From NCBI GenBank assembly GCA_964393185.1, contig CAYMSO010000004.1:62001-126000 (forward strand): a DNA stretch of 64,000 nucleotides, in the 5' to 3' direction. Below the pieces are notes generated by a model. That model searched no databases and was not told the DNA's origin. It saw only the letters and a program-made list of their open reading frames with translations. Below, in pieces: positions 8,232 through 15,005 of this stretch (the stretch's first letter is position 1; each line of letters begins with the position of its first letter). The position numbers and the translations under genes were made by a program. Origin of the DNA: CAYMSO01 sp964393185 (GTDB lineage: Bacteria; Patescibacteriota; Dojkabacteria; J137).

Positions 8232-8993
8232 ATGAGCGATAACAATATAGAACCTCCAGAGATGGAGCTAGAAGACAGAATAGACAATGCTCTAAGCATA
8301 GTCGCCAAAGCTAAAAATACTATACTTCAAAGACAAGAAAATGCTGTTAGTGCAAACCATCAACCGCTTAGTTTAAATCTTGGATCAGAAGAAGTTAGTT
8401 ATCTTTTTACCGAGCTTAGCAAACTTACGCTAGAAGTTTTAACAAATATAGAAAATGCCTTACGAAGTAACCATGTGGATGTAACACTTAAAGGAGCAAT
8501 TGCAACTTCTCTTCTCAATAAAAAAGGTATTAATTCCTACACTAAGAATCCGTCTGAACCAAGCGATTTTTACAATACTGATATATATTTATCGAAAAGT
8601 ATAAATATTATAACTAAAATACTTAACATAACTTTGCAAAGTTATACGGATAAATCATTGGAAGAAAAACTAAAAATCTCCAAGTCACAACTAGGGGATT
8701 TAGTTATTGGCTCTTATCTATTGTGTTTTAAAGATCCGTCCCAAAACTACCGATCAATAGTTGAATCAAAACTTAAAGAACACTATGTTCCCGATAGCCA
8801 GATCGAACAACATTTGTCAGAAATTTTAGAGAGTTGCAGTCAATATTTTCAAATTCTTACAGAATATGCCCAACAAAATTTTGGCGAGGCAATAGATGAT
8901 GTGTTTGGGAATATTTTTCACTTCTTAAATACTTCTATTACACTCTTATTAATATTAGACGATACTTCAGACATTCCAGATTTTGATTTGTAA
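8232..8993 (+). CDS. Hypothetical protein, local paralogous family
   Basis: 253-residue acidic, helical protein without a recognised domain. It shares GINSYTKNPSEPSD (about 98) with the 4174 protein and GDLVIGSY (about 158) with both relatives, and ends with the block AIDDVFGNIFHFLN that matches VGDLYSDI/VGDLYNNI. The C-terminus is hydrophobic (TSITLLLILDD). Function unknown; conservation of the same blocks in three neighbouring genes argues that this is a real family rather than chance reading frames. Confidence 0.65.
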   Translation: MSDNNIEPPEMELEDRIDNALSIVAKAKNTILQRQENAVSANHQPLSLNLGSEEVSYLFTELSKLTLEVLTNIENALRSNHVDVTLKGAIATSLLNKKGINSYTKNPSEPSDFYNTDIYLSKSINIITKILNITLQSYTDKSLEEKLKISKSQLGDLVIGSYLLCFKDPSQNYRSIVESKLKEHYVPDSQIEQHLSEILESCSQYFQILTEYAQQNFGEAIDDVFGNIFHFLNTSITLLLILDDTSDIPDFDL

Positions 8994-9190
8994 ACTATCA
9001 CTGTACTACTCTAGAGATTTTAAGCAAAATTATAAAAAATTTCTTAAAATTTTGTATTGATTATGTAAAATAGTACATGCTTTTATTGACTTATGTATCA
9101 ATTACTTATACTATTTTATAAATAACTAACACAGTTCTAAATTTGAACTTGTTACCTGTTATGCACTAATTTAATTGTTAAATTATTGTC

Positions 9191-9520
9191 ATGTACGGAT
9201 ATAGATTGCACAACGTACTTACTAGTTTTATAGACTTAATTTTCGGACTAATAATCCTAGGATTAGGTATAAGATTCTTTTTAAGATTATTTGGGGCTAA
9301 TCCGGCATCAGACTTTACTGAGTTTATTTATAATTCCACTTCACCGTTACTGGAACCTTTTGATGGATTATTTAAGCCATACGTAATAGAGCCTGGGAAT
9401 GTCTTTGAATTTACAACTTTATTTGCAATAGCTATGTACTTTTTAGCCGCATGGTTGTTAACAGAATTGATAGCTTACATCGTATATACAGGTAGTAATA
9501 CCTATAGAAGAAGACCTTAA
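9191..9520 (+). CDS. YggT-family membrane protein
   Basis: 109 residues with two hydrophobic segments (about 13-33 and 75-97) flanking a YggT-type central motif: RFFLRLFGANPASDF then NSTSPLLEPFDGLF. YggT proteins are small integral membrane proteins linked to membrane or osmotic homeostasis, with no enzymatic role known. A GlsB/YeaQ-type gene follows 22 bases downstream and mscL comes next, so the group looks like a membrane-stress set. A weak promoter may lie at 9086-9112 (TTGACT, 15-base spacer, TATACT). Confidence 0.75.
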   Translation: MYGYRLHNVLTSFIDLIFGLIILGLGIRFFLRLFGANPASDFTEFIYNSTSPLLEPFDGLFKPYVIEPGNVFEFTTLFAIAMYFLAAWLLTELIAYIVYTGSNTYRRRP

Positions 9521-9542
9521 TTTTATTTATTAACTAATTTTT

Positions 9543-9782
9543 ATGGACGCAATTGCTTTCTTAATTATAGGTGCTTTGGCAGGATGGATTTCTGGAGAGT
9601 TGGTTTATGGTGATGGATTTGGATTACTGGGAAATATTATTGTGGGTATTATTGGAGCATTTATAGGTGGTTTTATAATGAGATCTGCTGGTGCCAAAGA
9701 CAGGAACGGCTTTTTTGCCGAACTATTCACAGCAGTTCTTGGAGCAGTAGTGCTACTTTTTGTGCTCAACCTCTTTAACTAA
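9543..9782 (+). CDS. GlsB/YeaQ/YmgE-family stress membrane protein
   Basis: 79 residues, almost entirely three hydrophobic helices rich in Gly. The family pattern is clear: ALAGWISGELVYGDGFGLLGNI followed by GIIGAFIGGFIM. The family (formerly transglycosylase-associated) is induced by general stress in many bacteria; its biochemical role is not established. It lies 22 bases after the yggT-like gene, so they are probably co-transcribed, and a strong intrinsic terminator follows 20 bases after its stop. Confidence 0.85.
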   Translation: MDAIAFLIIGALAGWISGELVYGDGFGLLGNIIVGIIGAFIGGFIMRSAGAKDRNGFFAELFTAVLGAVVLLFVLNLFN

Positions 9783-9802
9783 TTGAATTATGTTATAACA
9801 CT

Positions 9803-9827
9803 GGCTCCGACAACGGAGCCATTTTTT
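9803..9827 (+). terminator. Intrinsic terminator after the GlsB-like gene
   Basis: GGCTCCG (9803-9809), loop ACAA, CGGAGCC (9814-9820), then ATTTTTT. A GC-rich 7-bp stem with a T run is a classical rho-independent terminator. Confidence 0.9.
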
Positions 9828-9871
9828 GATATTGATACATTCAAAAATAGCACTGAACGATTAGCTGGGGT

Positions 9872-9956
9872 ATTTTATTGTAAACTAATCTTAAAATCAT
9901 TGGCTTTAGCCTAGGGATGGAGATTAGTTTTTAAATATGGACTTCTGTCAGTAGTT
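9872..9956. repeat. Hairpin repeat element, copy 1
   Basis: Begins ATTTTATTGTAAACTAATC and contains the outer stem ACTAATCT/AGATTAGT, a degenerate inner stem around TTGGCTTTAGCC, and a tail TATGGACTTCTGTCAGTAG plus a T run. It is repeated 84 bases further on. Together with copy 2 it fills most of the 334-base non-coding gap 9783-10116; no gene is seen there. Confidence 0.75.
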
Positions 9957-10077
9957 TTTTATTGTAAACTAATCTTAAAACCATTGGCTTTAGCCAATGG
10001 ATGGAGATTAGTCTTTTAATTAAGCTTCTTCATTAACAACATAAAACTATGAACTTCAGTTCGTAGTTTTTTATTTT
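9957..10077. repeat. Hairpin repeat element, copy 2, ending in a terminator
   Basis: The outer stem ACTAATCT (9968-9975)/AGATTAGT (10005-10012) encloses a perfect inner 8-bp stem CCATTGGC (9981-9988)/GCCAATGG (9993-10000) with a TTTA loop. About 30 bases later comes an 11-bp stem (one wobble pair), AAAACTATGAA (10043-10053)/TTCGTAGTTTT (10060-10070), with a T-rich tail that looks like an intrinsic terminator. Shorter versions of the terminator part recur at 10575-10634 and 20697-20768. Confidence 0.8.
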
Positions 10078-10116
10078 TCTGCACAATGTTATCATTTTTA
10101 TTGTTTAAAGATATTT

Positions 10117-10551
10117 ATGAAAATAGTTAAAGAATTTAAAGAGTTTATTTCTCGCGGCAATGTAATAGATCTAGCCGTTGGTGTAATAATTGGGGGTGCA
10201 TTTGGAAAGATAGTGACATCTTTAGTCGAAGACATAGTTATGCCACCCATAGGTGTTATTCTAGGAGGTGTTAATTTTACAGATCTTAAGATTGTTATTC
10301 AGGATGCAACTACTAATGCCGAAGGCAAAACTATTCCTGAAGTAGCAATAAAGTATGGAAATTTTTTTCAAATACTATTTAATTTCCTAATTATTTCTTT
10401 GGTAATATTTCTATCTATCAAAGCTATTAATAGAATTAACAGAAAAAAAGAACAAGTAGAGGCCAAGAAGGCAAAGGGTAAAGATCCCGAAGAACTGATA
10501 GTTTTGAGGGAAATAAGAGATTTACTAGCAAAGGATAAAAGCAAGAGGTAG
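10117..10551 (+). CDS. mscL: Large-conductance mechanosensitive channel MscL
   Basis: A homopentameric inner-membrane channel that opens under membrane tension to release solutes during hypo-osmotic shock. 144 residues, a normal length. The N-terminal amphipathic helix and pore-lining TM1 are typical (KEFKEFISRGNVIDLAVGV, then IIGGAFGKIVTSLVEDIVMP), followed by a periplasmic loop, TM2 (about 88-108) and a charged C-terminal helix ending DKSKR. ATG start, no Shine-Dalgarno sequence. It lies between two hairpin/terminator elements and so is likely monocistronic. Confidence 0.97.
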   Translation: MKIVKEFKEFISRGNVIDLAVGVIIGGAFGKIVTSLVEDIVMPPIGVILGGVNFTDLKIVIQDATTNAEGKTIPEVAIKYGNFFQILFNFLIISLVIFLSIKAINRINRKKEQVEAKKAKGKDPEELIVLREIRDLLAKDKSKR

Positions 10552-10574
10552 CCATCATGATCATTTTAAGGAAC

Positions 10575-10634
10575 TTTTCCTAAGCTTCTTCCTTAACAGG
10601 ATAAAACTATGGGCTTGTGTACGTAGTTTTTCTT
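10575..10634 (+). terminator. Terminator-like copy of the hairpin repeat after mscL
   Basis: Sequence CTAAGCTTCTTCCTTAACAG followed by AAAACTATG (10603-10611) pairing with CGTAGTTTT (10622-10630) and a T-rich tail. It matches the last 55 bases of the element at 9957-10077. A further fragment (ATAGTTTTTTATTGTGA) is present at 10692-10708. Confidence 0.65.
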
Positions 10635-10710
10635 TCTTTGATTATATTCTCTCATTTGATTAAGAATTACACCTAGTACACTGCTTTTTGCATAGTTTTT
10701 TATTGTGACG

Positions 10711-10719
10711 TGGTATAAT
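10711..10719 (+). promoter_or_regulatory. Extended -10, leaderless arrangement, for the M20-like gene
   Basis: TGGTATAAT with exactly 6 bases (CACTGG) before the ATG at 10726. This strongly favours 10726 over the in-frame ATG at 10705, which would lie upstream of the promoter. Confidence 0.65.
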
Positions 10720-10725
10720 CACTGG

Positions 10726-12096
10726 ATGAGCAATTTGACTACCGAAAATGGCAACATAATACAATTGGATGTCTACAAATGCAACCATACAGCCGAACAG
10801 CTAGCTGCCTCCTTGGATGATCCTTCTTGGCTAGACGATCCAAGCAAAATAGCAGAACATATACTAAATATAACTGATCACCTTAAGCAATTCGATATCT
10901 TAACACATAAAAGCAAACCTGAATTTTTACAGCAACATCAGAGCATAGCCGATATTTTGGCACCTCTAATAAATGCAGGATTTTGTAACATGCAAACACA
11001 AACTATGTATGGACACAGAGTTTTTTCTTGTATTTTTCCTCCCGCTCAGCAAAAAACTATAGACGAATTACTAAGCTGTTCAACTCAAGCTATAGATGTA
11101 GGAATTCCATTTATGCATATACACACAGATGTTGCACCTTATGTTCAACCTTATGGAACGAAAAATACTTTTATTCAAAATGGTAATAACCCTGAATGGA
11201 TTCTTGGTAGAGGTACCAACGATACCCTAATTCATCTTGCTATTTTGATTACAAATCTATACAGTCTTAAACATAAAGGGCTCAAAGAATGTCCCATTTT
11301 GATAGGATTAAGTTCGGATGAGGAAATTAGAGGTTCTTACGGTAGTCTAGATGTTGTCAAAAAAATTCAGAGCCCAATACAATTCGATGAGGAACCTTTG
11401 GGAAGAATAGGGATATCTAATAGAATAGGATCTTCAATTGAATATATACTTGAATCACAATTTCCTTTGAGCACTGATGAAATTAGCAAACTTGAGCATA
11501 CAGTTAAATTTAATTTTGATCAAGATATTTCTATTTATACAATAACTAATAATAGTGAGCTTATTTTAGCAGTAGGTGGATTAAATATTCCGGAAGGGGA
11601 TATCGATTATGTTAAATTTGAAAGTCAGGTATATTTATCGATTGCAAATGCATTGAATAGCTTGAAAAGCTGGGGAGTCATACGAATGATAAAGTCAACA
11701 AAAAACATTTTTGACTATGTCAACATTTCACAAACAGAGCCAAGCCAAAATCCACTTTTTATAGGTTCCATTAACAAAGAGTTAATAAACCGACTAGCTT
11801 TAGTATGGCAATGGGCTTTTAACAATCTAGCTGACATCGATGAGCTTATTTTGCCAGCACTACAATATACTATTTCACATCCTCAGGAGCCTTATCTTCA
11901 GACGCAATCACACAATTTTCAAACCTTATTAAGTATTGCAATGCAGAACGTTCCAAACAATAATGTAATTATTAAAGGCACTAGAGATAGAAGAAGGCAT
12001 ACCGGCTACGAGGCAAATAACCTAAACGAGATTCTTGCTTACTTTAAAGCACAAGAGCAAATGCTGATGAATATAAAATATATTGTAGAAGGATGA
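10726..12096 (+). CDS. Divergent M20-family metallopeptidase/deacylase-like protein
   Basis: About 456 residues. The M20 order of metal ligands can be followed: HIHTDV (HxD, near 130), GRGTND (near 164), SSDEE (near 195), and a late His in GTRDRRRHTGYEANN close to the C-terminus, resembling the GTDAR.. and final His region of DapE, ArgE and carboxypeptidase G2. Such enzymes hydrolyse amide bonds of small peptides or N-acyl amino acids using two zinc ions. Overall similarity is low and the lid domain is hard to define, so substrate is unknown and loss of activity cannot be excluded. The promoter TATAAT 6 bases before ATG 10726 sets the start; the GDPD-like gene converges 2 bases after the stop. 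Confidence 0.65.
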   Translation: MSNLTTENGNIIQLDVYKCNHTAEQLAASLDDPSWLDDPSKIAEHILNITDHLKQFDILTHKSKPEFLQQHQSIADILAPLINAGFCNMQTQTMYGHRVFSCIFPPAQQKTIDELLSCSTQAIDVGIPFMHIHTDVAPYVQPYGTKNTFIQNGNNPEWILGRGTNDTLIHLAILITNLYSLKHKGLKECPILIGLSSDEEIRGSYGSLDVVKKIQSPIQFDEEPLGRIGISNRIGSSIEYILESQFPLSTDEISKLEHTVKFNFDQDISIYTITNNSELILAVGGLNIPEGDIDYVKFESQVYLSIANALNSLKSWGVIRMIKSTKNIFDYVNISQTEPSQNPLFIGSINKELINRLALVWQWAFNNLADIDELILPALQYTISHPQEPYLQTQSHNFQTLLSIAMQNVPNNNVIIKGTRDRRRHTGYEANNLNEILAYFKAQEQMLMNIKYIVEG

Positions 12097-12098
12097 TG

Positions 12099-13472
12099 CT
12101 ACCCTTCCTCCCCTCTAACTGCAAGATAAATATAATTATAGTACAATAATCTTCCCTGCTCCTCAGCCGTCAATTCACTACCTTGCTCATACTTATTCAG
12201 TAAAAATTCCATATGATCTATTTCTTCGCCAACCAACTTTTTTCTAGAATCGCCAAACTTTGCTTTATAACGATTAAGGTTAGAAATACTATCCAAGATG
12301 GTCTCTGGAATTTCTTGCTGGTTTGAATTCAGCTTAGGAAAATTAGGCATTATTACTCGCACTCCCCACTTAAGTATCATTTTTTGATTTAACTCAATAT
12401 TATCTGTTGATCCAGCAATAACTCTATGCCCTCTCAGAGTTGCTCCACGAGTAAATGCCCTAAGCCTTCTTTGCTGAAACACGTGAAAAATATTAAAACT
12501 ACTTCTCTGAAATTTCTGCAGCATAGCTAAACTTCCGGCTTTTCCAAGAAATGATAAGACTTCGTTAAGAAAATCTTCGGGATAGAAGAAGTGTTTAAAT
12601 TCTTTCACCTCATCTACCAAGAATGTGTTCGGTAGGCCTAAATCGCCTGCCTTTTGTCTTAAAGCATTCAAAATATTTCGAAAAGGCCCTGTACCTTGAA
12701 TACTATTGTAAATATTAGATATTTTGTTAAAGTAGTTTGCATTCTCTACCTGGTGTAACGCATCTTTATTTATAAACGCCTTCCACAAATTTTGAACACC
12801 TCTAAAGAATACTGGATCGGGAATTTGATGACATATATGAACTGCAGGGAAAAATTTATCGTCTACTTTCTTTATTGCATTTTCTTCGTTCGTACCGACT
12901 ACCAGCTTATTTAACTCCAAAGCTTTTCTTGCTGCATATAATCTATGAACATAATCCTTTCCTACACCTGGAAATTCATTAAGCTTACTTCCAGCACCTA
13001 TTATCACTCTTCCCCACAATGCAGGCCTATCAAAAAAAAGCTGCATCAATATGAATGGGTCAATGCTTTTATCTTTGATATCCAAATAAAGAACTTTATT
13101 CGGAAAAAATTCCATCATATCAAGCCAAAATTCTAGAGTACCTCTGTCTTTTCCTATATCCTCTTTTCCTATATCCGGATTCTGAATTTGATCTAAATTT
13201 AGTTTAGAGACTACTCCATCGTGTTCTACAAATATTGTTCCATCGGCGGCAGTTCGAATATCTATTTCCAGACCATGCACTTCATTATTAAATAAATTTT
13301 CGATTGCCTTAGAAATTGTACAGCTTTCCTTTCCGATCCCACCTCCTCCTCTATGCAAAATCACTAATGATGTGGGCTCTTTTTCAAAAGCTTTCTCAAT
13401 AATTTCGAGCTGAGTTTTTGGAATTACAGTCTCTTTTACAGGTAATTTTTCGGCTATAACTTCTGGATTCAT
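12099..13472 (-). CDS. Glycerophosphodiester phosphodiesterase-family protein
   Basis: 457 residues, longer than the usual 240-300 of bacterial GDPD enzymes. Family motifs: LHRGGGGIGKESCTI (HRG and a Glu, near 40), LEIDIRTAADGTIFVEHDG (near 73; ExD and HD), and VLYLDIKD (near 125), which in the family is the VxxExK strand. These residues bind a metal and carry the general acid-base histidines. The central region (about 200-340) is an insertion that I cannot assign. It might hydrolyse glycerophosphodiesters from lipid turnover. No signal peptide is seen, so it is probably cytoplasmic. ATG follows a TATAAT box by 20 bases. Confidence 0.75.
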   Translation of the reverse strand: MNPEVIAEKLPVKETVIPKTQLEIIEKAFEKEPTSLVILHRGGGGIGKESCTISKAIENLFNNEVHGLEIDIRTAADGTIFVEHDGVVSKLNLDQIQNPDIGKEDIGKDRGTLEFWLDMMEFFPNKVLYLDIKDKSIDPFILMQLFFDRPALWGRVIIGAGSKLNEFPGVGKDYVHRLYAARKALELNKLVVGTNEENAIKKVDDKFFPAVHICHQIPDPVFFRGVQNLWKAFINKDALHQVENANYFNKISNIYNSIQGTGPFRNILNALRQKAGDLGLPNTFLVDEVKEFKHFFYPEDFLNEVLSFLGKAGSLAMLQKFQRSSFNIFHVFQQRRLRAFTRGATLRGHRVIAGSTDNIELNQKMILKWGVRVIMPNFPKLNSNQQEIPETILDSISNLNRYKAKFGDSRKKLVGEEIDHMEFLLNKYEQGSELTAEEQGRLLYYNYIYLAVRGEEG

Positions 13473-13502
13473 AAACTACGCATAAACTCGAATATTATAG
13501 AT

Positions 13503-14078
13503 CTATTTATTCTTATTGTCATTAGCAGGCATAGACCTAACCTTGAATCTCTCGAGTGGACGAACAATAAACTTAAGTACAAAGTTATAGTCTTTCTCGA
13601 ATATATAATTATTTGTAATTTCTTGAAGCATTTTAAATACGATTAATACAACCCAAAACGACAAACCATTTATATTAATTCCAAATTCGAATAAATCTTC
13701 TACAAGATAGAAGAAGAAATAGTATTCAAAAAAATTTGGGAAGATAATAAAGTATCTGCGGTTGTGTTTTTTTAAATACAGCAGCTGGCCAACTGCTCTA
13801 AAGATAAACAAAAATAGTAAAACCTGCAGAACTGTGCTATTTGGCTTAACTACAAAAATAACAGTAATCCAGATAAAAATATAATGAGCAAAATCTAATA
13901 ACTTATCAATCTGATGGTATTTCTTAAAAGTAAGACCAGACAGATAAATAAGCGGATAGTCCAAAATATCTGAACAAAAACTTAAGAATTGACCAATTAG
14001 TGGTTGAAAAATTGTGACTATACTTGTAGCAATTCGCGTACCTACAGCTATCCCAACCAATAAATTTCTATAATTCAT
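13503..14078 (-). CDS. Polytopic membrane protein of unknown function
   Basis: 191 residues with about five hydrophobic helices. The segment CSDILDYPLIYLSG followed by YHQIDKLLDF has spaced Asp residues vaguely like a CDP-alcohol phosphotransferase, but the DG..AR..G motif is missing, so I do not assign that function. The tail is basic (RPLERFKVRSMPANDNKNK), so it probably lies in the cytoplasm. It sits between the GDPD-like and methyltransferase genes on the same strand. TATACT lies 6 bases before the ATG, suggesting its own leaderless promoter. Confidence 0.6.
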   Translation of the reverse strand: MNYRNLLVGIAVGTRIATSIVTIFQPLIGQFLSFCSDILDYPLIYLSGLTFKKYHQIDKLLDFAHYIFIWITVIFVVKPNSTVLQVLLFLFIFRAVGQLLYLKKHNRRYFIIFPNFFEYYFFFYLVEDLFEFGININGLSFWVVLIVFKMLQEITNNYIFEKDYNFVLKFIVRPLERFKVRSMPANDNKNK

Positions 14079-14084
14079 GGTAAT

Positions 14085-14090
14085 AGTATA
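14085..14090 (-). promoter_or_regulatory. -10 box, leaderless arrangement, for the 13503 gene
   Basis: Minus-strand TATACT with exactly 6 bases (ATTACC) before the ATG at 14076-14078. No TGn extension. Confidence 0.4.
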
Positions 14091-14123
14091 TGATTTATCT
14101 ATATATGCGACAATACAGCTTCT

Positions 14124-14891
14124 TTAATAGTCACTACTCTTCTCTACAATAACCAAGTGACTTATTCCAAACCAGTGGAGTGGCGTTTTTTCCAATGTAT
14201 GGAAAAACTTTTGAGCAACCTTACCTACAATTCCGAAACGACTTTCGAGATTGTCAAAAGCAGGAAAAACATGTTTATGATAAGCAATTCGGCCGCTAGT
14301 ATTTCTGAATAGCTTTTTTATATCTCCATTTGAATAATTACGAACATGAGGTGAAAACTTCTTTCTTATGAATTTAGGCATCCAGGGCAGCAATGGGATG
14401 TTTCCCCAGTAGTACTTACCTCTAAAGAACATACCATGCGTTTCGAAGGGCCAGCCTCTATTCGGTGTAAAAATTATAAACTTACCCCCAGGTTTTAGAA
14501 CTCTTAGAGCCTCTTCGACAGATTTTTTGTCGTCGTTAACATGTTCCAGTACCTCGTTCGAAAAAACTATGTCAAAAAAATTATCACCGAAATCAAGTTC
14601 CTCAGCAGAACACACCTTTATATTTGTATGTGGGATTTTCGTTTGAGTATCTTTTTTGAACTTATTTACAGAATCCGGATCAATATCAAATCCATAAACG
14701 TTTGAAGGATGTGTTAGCTCTGCAAACTTGTTTAGCCATACTCCCTCCCCACATGCCTGATCAAGAATGACCTTATCCTTTAGATTTACCAACTTAGAAA
14801 AAATGTTTAATCTTCTCCGAAATCCCTTAGAAAAGGCAGTGCCGGGTTTTCCCAGGTGTGCAAATTTTGTATCTTTCGATAGTTTTTTCAT
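14124..14891 (-). CDS. Class I SAM-dependent methyltransferase
   Basis: 255 residues. SAM-binding motif I is LDQACGEGVW (near 43), motif II YGFDIDPDSV (near 68), motif IV FDIVFSNEVLEHVNDD (near 107), and LRVLKPGGKFIIFTPN (near 128) is the typical post-motif strand. This is the Methyltransf_11/UbiE-like class acting on small molecules or lipids. The C-terminal segment (GMFFRGKYYWGNIPLLPW) is hydrophobic, as in enzymes that modify membrane or glycan intermediates. Substrate not predictable. It is divergent from ftsK. A weak -10-like TAAATT lies 6 bases before the ATG. Confidence 0.85.
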   Translation of the reverse strand: MKKLSKDTKFAHLGKPGTAFSKGFRRRLNIFSKLVNLKDKVILDQACGEGVWLNKFAELTHPSNVYGFDIDPDSVNKFKKDTQTKIPHTNIKVCSAEELDFGDNFFDIVFSNEVLEHVNDDKKSVEEALRVLKPGGKFIIFTPNRGWPFETHGMFFRGKYYWGNIPLLPWMPKFIRKKFSPHVRNYSNGDIKKLFRNTSGRIAYHKHVFPAFDNLESRFGIVGKVAQKFFHTLEKTPLHWFGISHLVIVEKSSDY

Positions 14892-14967
14892 ATATACAAT
14901 TTACTATTTTTCTATTAAGTTACTGACTGGATTATCTTTTTTTAGATCAAAATGCATTTTTGTTATA

Positions 14968-14990
14968 TGATAGAATAGTTATGAACTATT
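14968..14990 (+). promoter_or_regulatory. ftsK promoter and overlapping palindrome
   Basis: TGATAGAAT (14968-14976) is an extended -10 box. Directly after it AATAGTT (14974-14980) and AACTATT (14984-14990) form a perfect 7-bp inverted repeat around ATG, covering the expected start of transcription. It could be an operator or a 5' hairpin. Confidence 0.5.
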
Positions 14991-15005
14991 TTAACAGAAA
15001 GAACT

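Noticed and set aside
10705..10725. Upstream in-frame ATG giving a start MTWYNHW for the M20-like gene.
   Set aside because: It lies before or inside the -10 box (10711-10719) of the best promoter, so it would not be in the transcript.
13503..14078. CDP-alcohol phosphotransferase for the membrane protein with spaced Asp residues.
   Set aside because: The invariant DG..AR...G...D...D signature is not present, unlike in the protein at 27540-28160.
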